Shown here piece after piece: positions 8,461 through 17,440 of a stretch of 64,000 bases of DNA; position 1 is the first letter of the stretch; the number at the start of each line of letters is the position of its first letter. The stretch comes from Methanosarcina sp. ERenArc_MAG2 (GTDB taxonomy: Archaea; Halobacteriota; Methanosarcinia; Methanosarcinales; Methanosarcinaceae), in contig JAMXHR010000016.1 in assembly GCA_023955635.1 (NCBI GenBank), positions 434,001 through 498,000 of the forward strand, in the 5' to 3' direction. The position numbers were made by a program, and so were the translations under genes. The notes under the pieces are model-generated. The model had not been told where the DNA came from. It ran no database searches and saw only the letters and a program-made list of their open reading frames with translations.

Positions 8461-9156
8461 ATGGTAAACGGATATAACCAGAACTTAAAGTGTGATTACC
8501 GCGACAGAAGAACCTCTCTCAAAGGTGAAGTTGAGCGCCAATTGATACATCTCTTCACAGGTGTAGCTTTAATTCTTTTAATTCGGACAACTGGGGACAT
8601 TGCACTGCCTGTTCTGGTGTTCCTGCTCGTCTTCTATGCGGCGGTTTCAGTCGTGATTATTCTAAATATGCTTCCGCTTTTTCTGTCCGCCTTTCTGTGC
8701 AGGTGGGGGAGACCTTTGAAGCAGAATATACCTCTTAAAGGAACTATCCTGCTCCTTTGCGGAGCAACTCTTTCTTTCGCCTTATTTCCTGAGGAAATCG
8801 CATGTGCCTCTATCGCGGTAGTTGCATTCGGGGATTCGGTAGCAACAGCAATAGGAATCCTGATAGGCAGGCATAAGTTGCCGTATTCGGAAAATAAAAC
8901 CATAGAAGGAACACTCTCTGGCATGATCGCAGCCTTTTTAGTAGCATCCTTTTTTGTGACTCCTGTTCAGGCTTTTATAGGATCTGCAGGTGGAATGTTG
9001 CTGGAAAGCGTTATAAATTTACAGACAACCCAGGAATTTAACTCGCAAATGATATTCAAATTCTTTCTTAACGATAATTTTTTAATTCCTTTATTTTCAG
9101 GTTTACTTATGTTTATTATAATTAGGACTTACGCATTTGAAATGCCGAAAAAGTAA
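8461..9156 (+). CDS. Dolichol kinase-like (SEC59/COG0170) integral membrane protein, 3' end altered by an IS
   Basis: 231 residues with about six hydrophobic segments. Family marks are the early basic ERQLIHLFTG, the VVAFGDSVATAIGILIG motif and KTIEGTLSGM, which fit CTP-dependent polyprenol kinases and related cytidylyltransferase-fold enzymes. The substrate in archaea is a dolichol-like lipid or related alcohol (inference). The last ten residues (RTYAFEMPKK) come from the left end of the inserted IS. Without the IS the gene would end LLMFIII then TAA, so the insertion replaced only the stop codon and added a short tail. The protein may still work. Confidence 0.7.
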   Translation: MVNGYNQNLKCDYRDRRTSLKGEVERQLIHLFTGVALILLIRTTGDIALPVLVFLLVFYAAVSVVIILNMLPLFLSAFLCRWGRPLKQNIPLKGTILLLCGATLSFALFPEEIACASIAVVAFGDSVATAIGILIGRHKLPYSENKTIEGTLSGMIAAFLVASFFVTPVQAFIGSAGGMLLESVINLQTTQEFNSQMIFKFFLNDNFLIPLFSGLLMFIIIRTYAFEMPKK

Positions 9157-10261
9157 TATCATTTAAAATATACTAATATCTCCATAGTTCCCCAAAAACG
9201 TACGGAGTTATGGATATAAACCCACCTAAGTGTATTGACATTGATTTCATTAATTTTCTCATTGCGGCATCTAACGTTTTCAGCTGTACTGAAGCTGCTA
9301 GATGTTATCCAATCGTAGCTAATGCTCCTTCTCACGATGCTTTCACTCGTTGCCTTCAAAGGCAACCTCCAGACACAGAAGCATTATGGGAAGAAGTAAA
9401 AAGTCATGTTAAGCCTGAAGAAGGCTTTCTAATTATTGACGATTCAACATTAGATAAACCATACGCAAAAGAAATGGCTTTTGTTCGTCGTATGTGGAGT
9501 GGAAAACATCATCGTGCTGTAAAGGGGATAGGTTTGGTCACCTTAGTTTGGACAGACGGTACAACTGTTATACCTATCGATTTTCGAATTTATAACATTG
9601 ATGAAGACGACAAAACAAAGAATGACCATTTCCGCGATATGCTTGACAAAGCCGAAGAACGTGGTTTTAATCCCGAATTTGTTTTGTTTGATACATGGTA
9701 CGCAAGTGTGAAAAACCTTAAAGCAATAAAGAAGAAAGAATGGCATTTCCTTACAAGGTTAAAGAAAAATCGTTTGGTAAATCCTGATAAGAAGGGAAAT
9801 GTGCCACTTGAAACAGTAGAGATTCCTCCAAAAGGACTTGTGGTTCATCTCAAAGCATATGGATTTGTAAAGGTGTTTAGGATAGTTTCAAAAGATGGAG
9901 ACACGCAACACTGGGTTACAGATGTACAGGATATGGATGAATCAAAACGTGAAGAGTTGGCAAAGAAGTCATGGAAAATTGAGGAATACCACAGAGGAAT
10001 AAAGCAGTTCTGTGGGGTCGAAAAATGTCAGGCAAGAAAGGAAGAGTCACAAAGAGCACATATAATGTTCTCATTAAGAGCGTTCCTTAGACTGGAGTTA
10101 CAAAGAATCAAAACGGGGATATCCTGGTTCGAAAGTACGATGAAAATTCGGAGAGGGGCAGTGACAGCATATTTAAATAACCCAATATACACATTAAATT
10201 AATTCGTATGGATGGGAAGTTGTTAAAAACGATATGTCAAGAGCCAACTGCGTAACTCCTA
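9123..10261 (+). mobile_element. Insertion sequence, copy 1 (IS4-superfamily, IS701-like)
   Basis: 1139 bp, sequence-identical as far as compared to 36705-37843. The terminal inverted repeats are taggacttacgcatttga on the left and the reverse complement of the right end taggagttacgcagttgg (about 15 of 18). The flanks ataat at 9118-9122 and 10262-10266 are a 5-bp target duplication. It carries one intact transposase gene. Near-identity of the two copies points to recent transposition. Confidence 0.9.
9210..10202 (+). CDS. Transposase, DDE type (IS701-like), copy 1
   Basis: 330 residues, identical to the copy at 36792-37784. The first Asp is in LIIDDSTLDKPYAK, the second in FVLFDTWYAS, and the late Glu in KIEEYHRGIKQFCG (the YREK-like region), so the catalytic triad looks complete. 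It is the only gene of the IS and appears active. Assignment to IS701 and not another IS4-superfamily group is tentative. Confidence 0.85.
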   Translation: MDINPPKCIDIDFINFLIAASNVFSCTEAARCYPIVANAPSHDAFTRCLQRQPPDTEALWEEVKSHVKPEEGFLIIDDSTLDKPYAKEMAFVRRMWSGKHHRAVKGIGLVTLVWTDGTTVIPIDFRIYNIDEDDKTKNDHFRDMLDKAEERGFNPEFVLFDTWYASVKNLKAIKKKEWHFLTRLKKNRLVNPDKKGNVPLETVEIPPKGLVVHLKAYGFVKVFRIVSKDGDTQHWVTDVQDMDESKREELAKKSWKIEEYHRGIKQFCGVEKCQARKEESQRAHIMFSLRAFLRLELQRIKTGISWFESTMKIRRGAVTAYLNNPIYTLN

Positions 10262-11362
10262 ATAATTTAACCTGACACTTGAGTATTTTTACCTAAGTGG
10301 GATGTATATTTATCTTATATATATTCTCTTTTATTTATTTGCAAACCGGGGTAAATAAAATAGAAGTCGGGATTCTAAGATTAATTATTGGATTGACTAG
10401 CCTACTGATTTTAATGAGGATATCAATGAGTTTGCTTTAATTGGCAGGAGAGTCGTAATGGCTATGTTGCACTGTGAATTCTGCTTTCTTGCAGGCAGTT
10501 ATAAATTGAATTTAATAATAGAAATTTAATCTAAGTGCTGAAAAAAGTAAGAAGCTTTGCGTGTATTTCAGAGTTCTGAATCCGAAACTCCGCCTTGTTG
10601 AGATGCTATCACTGCAAGTGGAGGAAAGTACGTAGTGGTCTGTATGCAACTTCCAAAATGTCAGAATTAAGCGAATAGATCTATATCCAGATAAGCTCAG
10701 CGTTGGTTTTATATGGTAAAACTAGAAGTCAAAATAAGTGTCTTTTTTTAGTTTGTTAATTCTGGGGCTCAGTTGATTTCAAAAAAATTTTTCTGTATAT
10801 GTGGTGAACTTATTTCCTGATAGAGTAATTTTTCTAATCTTGCAACCGTTGTAAAGAGACTTTTCTCTCGATTCTTCCGTTTTAAATCAGGCTGGGTTTT
10901 GGGGCCTGGCCTTCACAATCGGAGTCAGCTCAAAAGCCTGTTCTCACCTATCCTTAGTTTCCAATACTAATCAAATATGAAGAGTTACCAGACCTAAATA
11001 GTCATCTTCTACCAAACGTTTGGGTTGAATTCTTTTTTATATTATATATTACATAATACTGAATGGAGGGTGGGCAACTAAGTGGGAAAGACAATAGTCA
11101 TCTGTAAATCGAAAGTATCAAACCACCAAAACCAAAAAAGTACTGAATTTTCTGATCGGCAGTTTAGAGTAAATGCGATATAATGTCCAGGCGGTTATCT
11201 CTGTAAAAGGATGATATATCGATGGAGATTGAACATGCCAAAAATAAGGCGCAAGATGTTTGGTAACAAAAATGCTCAGAGAAAAACTTCTGACGAAGTG
11301 CATCGATACCATTTTTGTCGGTAAGGAACTGAAACTATCATACTAAATATGGGGGAAATTTT
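10262..11362. other. 1.1-kb intergenic region, no supported gene
   Basis: AT-rich, with scattered stops in all frames and no long open frame on either strand except an unconvincing 64-aa minus frame at 11118-11312. It lies between the IS and a small DUF2795 gene and may contain decayed sequence, but nothing is recognisable. Confidence 0.6.
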
Positions 11363-11551
11363 ATGCAAACCAGTCCTATTGAAGTCCAGAAGGCTTTAAA
11401 AAATATAGACTATCCTGCACACAAGAAGGATCTTATTAAACACGCTAAGAAACACGATGCCAGCAGTAAGGTTATTGAGGTTCTTGAGGAGCTTCCGGAG
11501 AAGGAATACACCAACGCTGCGGATGTCAGCAAGGAGTTCCAAGGCAAATAA
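11363..11551 (+). CDS. DUF2795 family small protein
   Basis: 62 residues: SPIEVQKALKNIDYPAHKKD, then LIKHAKKHDASSKVIEVLEE, then LPEKEYTNAADVSKEF. This is the standard DUF2795 pattern (L-x-x-I-x-Y-P, A-x-x-x-x-A, V-x-x-L-x-x-L-P). The role is unknown; family members are small helical proteins often induced by stress. The start ATG at 11363 has GGGGGAAA upstream. A hairpin terminator follows at 11623. Confidence 0.8.
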   Translation: MQTSPIEVQKALKNIDYPAHKKDLIKHAKKHDASSKVIEVLEELPEKEYTNAADVSKEFQGK

Positions 11552-11622
11552 CTCTGCTTGAGAGTTAGTAAGGCATCAAATGGGAAGCAAGCAAAAAAGC
11601 TCCCCTTGATCCAGGTAAAAGT

Positions 11623-11650
11623 AGGAGGCTAATAAACCTCCTTTCTTTTT
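11623..11650 (+). terminator. Hairpin AGGAGG/CCTCCT plus T-rich tail
   Basis: The stem AGGAGG (11623-11628) pairs with CCTCCT (11637-11642) over an 8-nt loop, followed by TTCTTTTT. It lies 70 nt after the DUF2795 gene. Confidence 0.5.
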
Positions 11651-12080
11651 CCGAAAATCGATACCTGGCCGAAATTTCCGGGCTATATCTGTGATTATTC
11701 TAGTGTTAAGGTTTTTAGCAAAGATGATAAATGTATTGCAGAGTAGAAAATAGTGTTACGAATTTTTTGTCGGAACTCTTAAATATTAATTCTGGAAACT
11801 CATGTTATTGCTTGAGATTCAATTCGATAGATGCTGTAATAACATGTGAGGGAAACCAGCATAGCCGATAAAAATTGATTGTAATGCATTCGCTCAAAAG
11901 GCAAGAAATTGTTAAAGCATAATGCAACAAAAATAAATATCATAATACCAGATATTAATAACTCAATTAGTTCATCGAGACCCGCAGGGAATGACATATT
12001 CGTAAGTGAGGCTCTTTTGAATTATTTGATACTTCTCTAAAGTATAAACTTTAATGGGAAATTATACAGGGGAAAACATA

Positions 12081-12275
12081 ATGGAAGGAAAAGATTTCCG
12101 GAGTAAGGATCGGGGTTCAAGCAGAGAACGCGATTACAGTAAAGGGCCACAAACGATGCACAAAGCAACATGTGCAGACTGTGGCGAAGAAACAGAAGTA
12201 CCTTTCAAACCGGATCCTGACAGGCCGGTCTACTGCAGGGAGTGTTATGCGAAGCGCAAACCTAAAAGATATTAA
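12081..12275 (+). CDS. Small zinc-binding protein, CxxC-x17-CxxC type
   Basis: 64 residues from the ATG at 12081 (GGGG at 12070 is a fair RBS); an upstream ATG at 12054 would add nine residues. The C-terminal half is KATCADCGEETEVPFKPDPD followed by RPVYCRECYAKRKP, two CxxC knuckles spaced as in the CxxC-x17-CxxC family of small prokaryotic proteins. The N-terminus is charged and low complexity (KDFRSKDRGSSRERD). It probably binds one zinc ion and perhaps nucleic acid (inference from the basic tail). Confidence 0.75.
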   Translation: MEGKDFRSKDRGSSRERDYSKGPQTMHKATCADCGEETEVPFKPDPDRPVYCRECYAKRKPKRY

Positions 12276-12466
12276 GAAAAGATATTAAGGAATGATTCAA
12301 ATATAATGTCAAGGATTTTTGTCACCATAAATGATTATTTGGGGAAATAAAACTATAGAGCAATTCCCGAACTGAAAATTTGAAGTTATATGTTTATCAT
12401 TCCTAAGTAATAATTCAGACATTAAGCCTTGGTGTTTTCATTCTACATTTAATCTTTAACTGATTT

Positions 12467-12510
12467 GCCGAGGTTACTATTCTTACCTCAGCTTTTACTC
12501 TTTTTTCTTT
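12467..12510 (+). terminator. Hairpin GCCGAGGT/ACCTCAGC with T/C-rich tail
   Basis: GAGGT (12470-12474) pairs with ACCTC (12485-12489), flanked by GC pairs and followed by ttttactcttttttctttt. It lies between two convergent units, the CxxC gene and the TIR operon, and the tail favours the plus strand. Confidence 0.4.
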
Positions 12511-12628
12511 TCTATCTTCGGTCTCTTTTTCTTTATCTATTTTCTTCTTTTATGAAGATATTTTCCTTCCTTTCTGGAGTGTGATGGAGACCATCTCAAA
12601 GATAAAACAGCCTTAAATTTAAAGGGTT

Positions 12629-12969
12629 TTATTCCTTTTCTTCTGTTTCGAGTTCTCTTTCTAACTTTGTTATATCTAGCGATACCCGAAAGAAAGCATC
12701 TCTGCCTATATCCCTTACATTGATCTCTATGGGTTGAGCTAACGTAGCTTTAACTGCTCTCCATTCTTCCCTGGTGACATCAACTATTTCCCATGGACCG
12801 GCAGAGTTGTTTTTCACTTTATCACGGGCAAGCTGCAAAAGCAGGTGTTTTTTTCCGTCCGAGTAAGATTCTCTATTCCCTTGACTTCTAACTCACTTAC
12901 CGTAGCTCCACCCATTTTGGATTGAACTACCATGGGCTCTCCTGGTTCATCTTTAATTATGTTTTCCAT
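12629..12969 (-). CDS. Hypothetical protein downstream of a TIR-like gene, frame break at 12848-12854
   Basis: The start ATG at 12969 reads MENIIKDEPGEPMVVQSKMG, then GIENLTRTEK, and stops early. A second frame gives QLARDKVKNNSAGPWEIVDV and ends LERELETEEKE at 12629. Adding one A to the A7 run (T7 at 12848-12854 on the plus strand) joins them as RTEKKHLLLQLARDKVK, giving 113 residues. I do not recognise the family. It starts 27 nt after the TIR-like gene on the same strand, so it is probably in that operon. Confidence 0.6.
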
Positions 12970-12996
12970 GAATTTCCCTTCCTGCATTAGAAATGC

Positions 12997-13557
12997 TCAC
13001 GGTTTCGGGCTGAATGTCCTCGGGTCAAGGTAAATGTTTCTCTGACAGTAGCTGCATATGGTTAGAAGGTGTGTCCCTGCAAGAAGAACTCTTTCTACTT
13101 CCTCTTCAGGGGAGATATACTGGGTCATTTCCTCTCCACAGTAAGGACACTTTATTTTCAGCCAGTCCAGTTTCGTAAGCTGCCTTATATTCTGTATTAG
13201 TCTTCCAAGGGCATCTTCATAGATCTCAGGGTAAAAGCCAATAGGCTGAAGATGGCGCAACAGAACAGGTAACTCTATTCCTGTCTCAAGGAGAGGAATT
13301 ATTAGCTGATCGGTTCCTACAGCGAAACCTATCTCCTGGTTTACTTCTGGCGATGTCATCCCCTGTTGAGTGATAATTGGTATAAAGCAGTCTGATTGGC
13401 GGACCCCAAAACGTATCCTTTCTGCCAGGGAAAGAATTCGAGCTTTCCTGTACAGGGATGAAAAGCTCTCCAGTTCCACTGCCCAGAGCGCCCTGGCCAG
13501 CTCCTGGGCAAGTGGCTCATCCTGCTCGCAGTGAGCTATGTAAATTTTTGTGATCAT
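12997..13557 (-). CDS. TIR-like domain protein with C-terminal zinc ribbon
   Basis: 186 residues. Residues 1-125 fit a TIR_2-type fold: the first strand KIYIAHCEQDEPLAQELARA, a SDCFIPIITQQGMTSPEVNQ segment, then EIGFAVGTDQLIIPLLETG. Residues 136-175 add KCPYCGEEM and later CSYCQRN, a zinc ribbon. TIR domains in prokaryotes are often NAD-consuming or signalling modules of anti-phage systems. Here the usual catalytic Glu may be the E in SPEVNQEIG, but this needs a structural alignment. It lies between a tiny Pro/Glu-rich ORF and the 113-aa protein, an unusual small operon. Confidence 0.65.
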   Translation of the reverse strand: MITKIYIAHCEQDEPLAQELARALWAVELESFSSLYRKARILSLAERIRFGVRQSDCFIPIITQQGMTSPEVNQEIGFAVGTDQLIIPLLETGIELPVLLRHLQPIGFYPEIYEDALGRLIQNIRQLTKLDWLKIKCPYCGEEMTQYISPEEEVERVLLAGTHLLTICSYCQRNIYLDPRTFSPKP

Positions 13558-13583
13558 AGCTTCCGTACTTTAACCTGAAGTTA

Positions 13584-13721
13584 CTATTTTTTCTTTGGTT
13601 TGCTTTCGTGCTCAGTATCTGGTTCCGGGTCAGGTAGTGGCTCAGGATAAGGAACCGGTTGAGGTTCCGGGTCAGGTATTGGTTCCGGCTGGAAAGATGG
13701 TTCTTTTTCTTCTTTTCGCAA
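13584..13721 (-). CDS. Small Pro/Glu-repeat ORF upstream of the TIR gene
   Basis: 45 codons from a TTG at 13721 with GGGGGA upstream. The peptide is dominated by PEP/PDPEP repeats (PEPIPDPEPQPVPYPEP, then LPDPEPDTEHE) and ends in a basic KPKKK. It ends 26 nt before the TIR-like gene. It is too short and repetitive for a family call, and translation is uncertain; a periplasm-spanning or linker-like peptide, or simply repeat DNA, are possible. Confidence 0.35.
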   Translation of the reverse strand: MRKEEKEPSFQPEPIPDPEPQPVPYPEPLPDPEPDTEHESKPKKK

Positions 13722-13822
13722 AATAACTTCCCCCTCTGCTCAATAATGCAATTTTCAAAGTGATTATATTTTTATAAGATGTTTATATACTGCAGCACTA
13801 AAGCCCAATAAAGCATGATCGG

Positions 13823-14032
13823 TCAATCAGAAGCTAGCATTACGCTTGTAGCTTTAATTACTGCATACACTTCATGCCCTTCTTTCAAATCCAGGTTTTC
13901 GACAGAATTTTTTGTAATAATAGAAGTAATTTCCATACCACCCGGAAGTTCGGCTACTATTTCCGAGTTGACAGATCCATGGACTACTCTTTTGACTTTG
14001 CCTTTGAGAACATTCCGTGCACTTATTTTCAT
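13823..14032 (-). CDS. Molybdenum-pterin/molybdate-binding protein (Mop/TOBE domain)
   Basis: 69 residues: SARNVLKGKVKRVVHGSVNS, then EIVAELPGGMEITSIITKNS, then LDLKEGHEVYAVIKATSVML. This is a complete single Mop domain, which in its family oligomerises and binds molybdate or tungstate in the cytoplasm, serving as a store or sensor. Formylmethanofuran dehydrogenase of methanogens needs Mo or W, which fits. AGGAT upstream of the ATG supports the start. It is monocistronic. Confidence 0.9.
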   Translation of the reverse strand: MKISARNVLKGKVKRVVHGSVNSEIVAELPGGMEITSIITKNSVENLDLKEGHEVYAVIKATSVMLASD

Positions 14033-14508
14033 CTTTATCCTGTGAATCCGGTATTTATTTTTGTTATCAATAAGGTTAGTCTTGTCAATTATAGAAACAT
14101 AGGAACCTTGTTTTCTGAATTCAACTCAGATATTATAAAATTTTATTTATATTTATATATTTCATTCTTTAATCGAAAATTAATTCTGGCACTTGGAAGC
14201 TTGTATTTACAGAGCTTTTTTATTACCAGGTTTTGGCTTAGTGCCGATCTGTTAGAATTTAATTAATTTTTATTACTCGAGGCAGGTAAAAGTGAAAAAA
14301 ATCTTAATCTCCGGTGAGGAAATTAATTTCAAGTCCTTTTCTTTCCCTTTTCTTCCATCAATTCCAACAACTTTAAAAGCAATGCCCGTGATCAAAATGT
14401 GAATTTCAATGCTTGCGGATCAGGGTTAACAATTCCCTGGTTTATTTCTGGAAAAGCCAGGCTATTTTCCCCGGATTTTCAACCCTAAAAACTTTATGAG
14501 AGGTTAAA

Positions 14509-15291
14509 ATGGAACTCGACGAAGTCATAATCACACGGGCAATTTTTGAAGAGTATTCTAAAACCTTCCTTGACTACACGGACATCGATGTAGCACTTGT
14601 AGGAGGGGGCCCTGCAAATCTGGTAGCTGCAAAGTACCTGGCTGAAGCAGGGGTAAAGGTCGCCATCTATGAGCAAAAGCTGTCTCTGGGAGGCGGTATG
14701 TGGGCTGGCGGCATGATGTTCCCACGCATAGTTGTGCAGGAAGAGGCCTGCCACATTCTAGACGACTTCGGGATTAGATATAAGGAGTACCAGCCGGGGT
14801 ATTATGTGGCAAATTCCGTGGAATCTGTCGGGAAGTTGATTGCAGGTGCAACTTCAGCAGGGGCTGAGGTTTTCAACCTTGTGAGCTTTGAAGATGTCAT
14901 GATCAGGGAAAACGACAGGGTTACGGGAATCGTTATCAACTGGGGGCCTGTAACAGCACAGCGCTTGCATGTGGACCCTCTAATGATCCGCACAAAACTC
15001 GTAATTGATGGGACAGGGCACGATGCAGTTGTATGCAACACGATTCTCAGGAAGATTCCCAATGCAAAGATCGGAGAACTCGGGATGCTCGGAGAAAAAC
15101 CCATGTGGTCAGAGGTCGGCGAGCGTCTTGCTGTTGACGCAACGCAGGAGATCTATCCGGGCCTGATCGTTGCGGGCATGGCTGCAAATGCCGCAACCCG
15201 CGCCCCGAGGATGGGGCCTGTCTTTGGAGGCATGCTCCTTTCGGGAGAAAAGGCTGCAAAACTTGCCCTTGACAGACTTAAGAAACTCTAA
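14509..15291 (+). CDS. thi4: Thiamine thiazole synthase, archaeal sulfide-dependent Thi4 type
   Basis: 260 residues. The Rossmann FAD/NAD motif ALVGGGPANLVAAKYLAEAG is at ~30-48, the glycine-rich LSLGGGMWAGGMMFPR at ~59-73 and a second GIVINWGPV region at ~140. Position 154 in QRLHVDPLMI is His where yeast Thi4 has its sacrificial Cys, so this enzyme should use free sulfide and turn over catalytically, as shown for methanogen homologs. It makes the ADP-thiazole precursor of thiamine from NAD and glycine. thiC at 61.8 kb supplies the pyrimidine half. The start ATG follows GAGAGG. No riboswitch was recognised upstream. Confidence 0.92.
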   Translation: MELDEVIITRAIFEEYSKTFLDYTDIDVALVGGGPANLVAAKYLAEAGVKVAIYEQKLSLGGGMWAGGMMFPRIVVQEEACHILDDFGIRYKEYQPGYYVANSVESVGKLIAGATSAGAEVFNLVSFEDVMIRENDRVTGIVINWGPVTAQRLHVDPLMIRTKLVIDGTGHDAVVCNTILRKIPNAKIGELGMLGEKPMWSEVGERLAVDATQEIYPGLIVAGMAANAATRAPRMGPVFGGMLLSGEKAAKLALDRLKKL

Positions 15292-15453
15292 TTTCAATCC
15301 AGGAATAATTTTAACCCAATTTTGTGCGTATTGTGTGCCGGAAAGCAGATCCCTCTCCTTCCCTGAAGAGGGCCTCCTCTCCTTCCCGGCAAAAACTTTA
15401 TATAAATAAACTCCTTCTATAGGTTGCTTCAAATCTGAAGTGCCAGACCCTGT

Positions 15454-15526
15454 GGCCGGGGTAGGGTAGAGGCCATCCTGTGGCCCTGTGGAGGCTACGA
15501 CCCGAGTTCGATTCTCGGTCCCGGCC
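15454..15526 (+). tRNA. tRNA-His (GTG anticodon)
   Basis: The acceptor stem GCCGGGG (15455-15461) pairs with TCCCGGC (15519-15525). An extra G at 15454 opposite discriminator C at 15526 is the G-1:C73 identity pair of tRNA-His, encoded in the DNA. The anticodon stem TGGCC/GGCTA encloses CTGTGGA with anticodon GTG. The T-arm is CCGAG-TTCGATT-CTCGG. The CCA end is not encoded. A TATA-like tttatataaa lies upstream at about 15398. Confidence 0.93.
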
Positions 15527-15724
15527 CTAATTTCTTTTAACTAATTTTTTTGTTTCTATGGCAGTTGCTTCTTTAATTTTCTTTGCGTGAGTGCCTTATA
15601 TATTGCTTCTAGTATTTATTTATAATTTTGAGCTTAAATATTTACACAACTCCAGCTTCTATAACTCACCCAGCGCAGAAAATACTCTCCAGCAGGGCAT
15701 TAAACAAAGGAAACGAGAACTGAT

Positions 15725-17440
15725 ATGAAAGCACTCATTATAGACGGCTATGTGGATGAACCTGCTTGTCTTGGGGTTCCTCCCTACTTTTCTCCCTACC
15801 CACGGTACATAGCAGGCGCCCTTCGAGAACGCGGGCTTTCCGAAAAGGACATTCACTACCTGACTATAGACACTCTAAGGGAAAACCTACCCGGTGCCGG
15901 GGAACTCATAGAAAAAACAGAACTCCTTATCATTATTGCAGGCATGACCGTGCCGGGAAAATATCTTCGGGCTTCTCCAATCACCCCTGGGGAAATTGAG
16001 GCAATCTTCCGGGCCGCAGTCGGAGTAAAAGTTATAGGCGGCCCTATCAGGCTAGGTTTCAGCAGCGAAGGCGGAAGGGCTGCAAAAAGCACGGAAGGCG
16101 GAATAAACCTTGAAGGTGCAATGCTTGCCAGAATGGATGTCGAATCTTTCATATATGACCTTTTTGAGGATGGGACTGGTAGTAGCGGAAGTCTTTATCC
16201 CGGACTGAAAGCTCCTGATGCCGTAGAACATCGCTTCAGGACAACGGCCGAAATCGGAAGATGGGGACCCAAAGGAGCTTTTTTGATCAGGCAGCACCCT
16301 GACTTTCCTTACTGCATGTGCGAGCTTGAGACCTACAGGGGTTGCGGCAGGCAAGTACACTGCTCTTTCTGCACAGAACCTTTTTACGGGGATTCCGATT
16401 ACCGGCCTGTTGAGGAGGTGATATCTGAGGTTTCTTCCCTTTATTCCCATGGAGCCCGCTATTTCAGGATAGGAAGGCAACCTGACCTCTTCTCGTATTA
16501 TGGGACGGATACCGGAGGGCCTGTCCCGAAGCCCTCTCCAGTCGTTATAGAAAGGCTCTACAGGGGGATCCGGAATTCTGCCCCTGACCTTTCCGTGCTC
16601 CATATGGATAATGCAAATCCAATAACGCTCGCAGTTTATCCTGAAGAGTCGGAGCAGATCCTGAAGACGATAATTAAATATCATACAGCAGGTGACGTGG
16701 CCGCTTTTGGAATGGAAAGTGCCGATCCGAAAGTGATTGCAGCAAATTCCCTTAAGGCGACTTCTGAGGAGGTCTTTGAAGCGATCAAACTTGTAAACAG
16801 GTTTGGGGCCGTGCGAGGGGCGAACGGACTTCCTGAAATTCTTCCGGGAATCAATTTTGTGCACGGGCTGATGGGAGAATCTAAAAAAACGTTCCAGCTT
16901 AATTATGATTTTCTGAAGTGCGTGCTTGATTCAGGGCTACTTCTGCGCAGGATTAACGTCCGTCAGGTAATGGCTTTCCCAGGAACGCCTATGTACGGAA
17001 AGGACGAAGCGGCAAGGAAACACAAGAAACTCTTTCTGGACTATAAGGAGCGTGTCAGGAAGAACATTGATCTTCCAATGCTGAAGCGCATTGTACCAGA
17101 CGGCACGGTGCTGAGGGATGTAATGTGTGAGGTAGCCGAAAAGGGAGTTACTTTCGGAAGACAGCTTGGTTCATACCCACTACTGGTAGGAATTCCCGCT
17201 TCTCTGCCTTTGCGGAAATTTGTTGACATTACCGTCACAGGGCACGGGATGCGCTCGATTACCGGTATTCCTTACCCTTTGCCTATAAACACGGCTTCTT
17301 CTTCCCTTATCAGAGAACTTCCCGGGCTTGGCAAGAAAACTGCTGATTCGATAATTGCCGGAGTCCCCTATACTGACAGAGAAGATTTTCTCAAGCGCGT
17401 ACATGAAGGAGATAAATTGCTCAGGTTTATTGAAATTTGA
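15725..17440 (+). CDS. Radical SAM protein (COG1031 type) with C-terminal helix-hairpin-helix
   Basis: 571 residues. The N-terminal ~180 residues are Rossmann-like (YFSPYPRYIAGALRERG, LLIIIAGMTVPGKY), as in B12-binding radical SAM proteins. The Fe-S site is in YRGCGRQVHCSFCTEPF (~200-216), spaced Cx5CxxC, not the usual Cx3CxxC. Residues ~220-440 form the TIM barrel (AAFGMESADPKVIAANSLKA; MAFPGTPMYG). The C-terminus ELPGLGKKTADSIIAG is a helix-hairpin-helix, suggesting nucleic-acid contact. This architecture fits uncharacterised archaeal COG1031 Fe-S oxidoreductases; a tRNA or DNA modification role is a guess. Confidence 0.75.
   Translation: MKALIIDGYVDEPACLGVPPYFSPYPRYIAGALRERGLSEKDIHYLTIDTLRENLPGAGELIEKTELLIIIAGMTVPGKYLRASPITPGEIEAIFRAAVGVKVIGGPIRLGFSSEGGRAAKSTEGGINLEGAMLARMDVESFIYDLFEDGTGSSGSLYPGLKAPDAVEHRFRTTAEIGRWGPKGAFLIRQHPDFPYCMCELETYRGCGRQVHCSFCTEPFYGDSDYRPVEEVISEVSSLYSHGARYFRIGRQPDLFSYYGTDTGGPVPKPSPVVIERLYRGIRNSAPDLSVLHMDNANPITLAVYPEESEQILKTIIKYHTAGDVAAFGMESADPKVIAANSLKATSEEVFEAIKLVNRFGAVRGANGLPEILPGINFVHGLMGESKKTFQLNYDFLKCVLDSGLLLRRINVRQVMAFPGTPMYGKDEAARKHKKLFLDYKERVRKNIDLPMLKRIVPDGTVLRDVMCEVAEKGVTFGRQLGSYPLLVGIPASLPLRKFVDITVTGHGMRSITGIPYPLPINTASSSLIRELPGLGKKTADSIIAGVPYTDREDFLKRVHEGDKLLRFIEI

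Noticed and set aside
13815..14266. Plus-strand ORFs opposite the Mop gene
   Set aside because: Shadows of a clear minus-strand Mop-domain gene.
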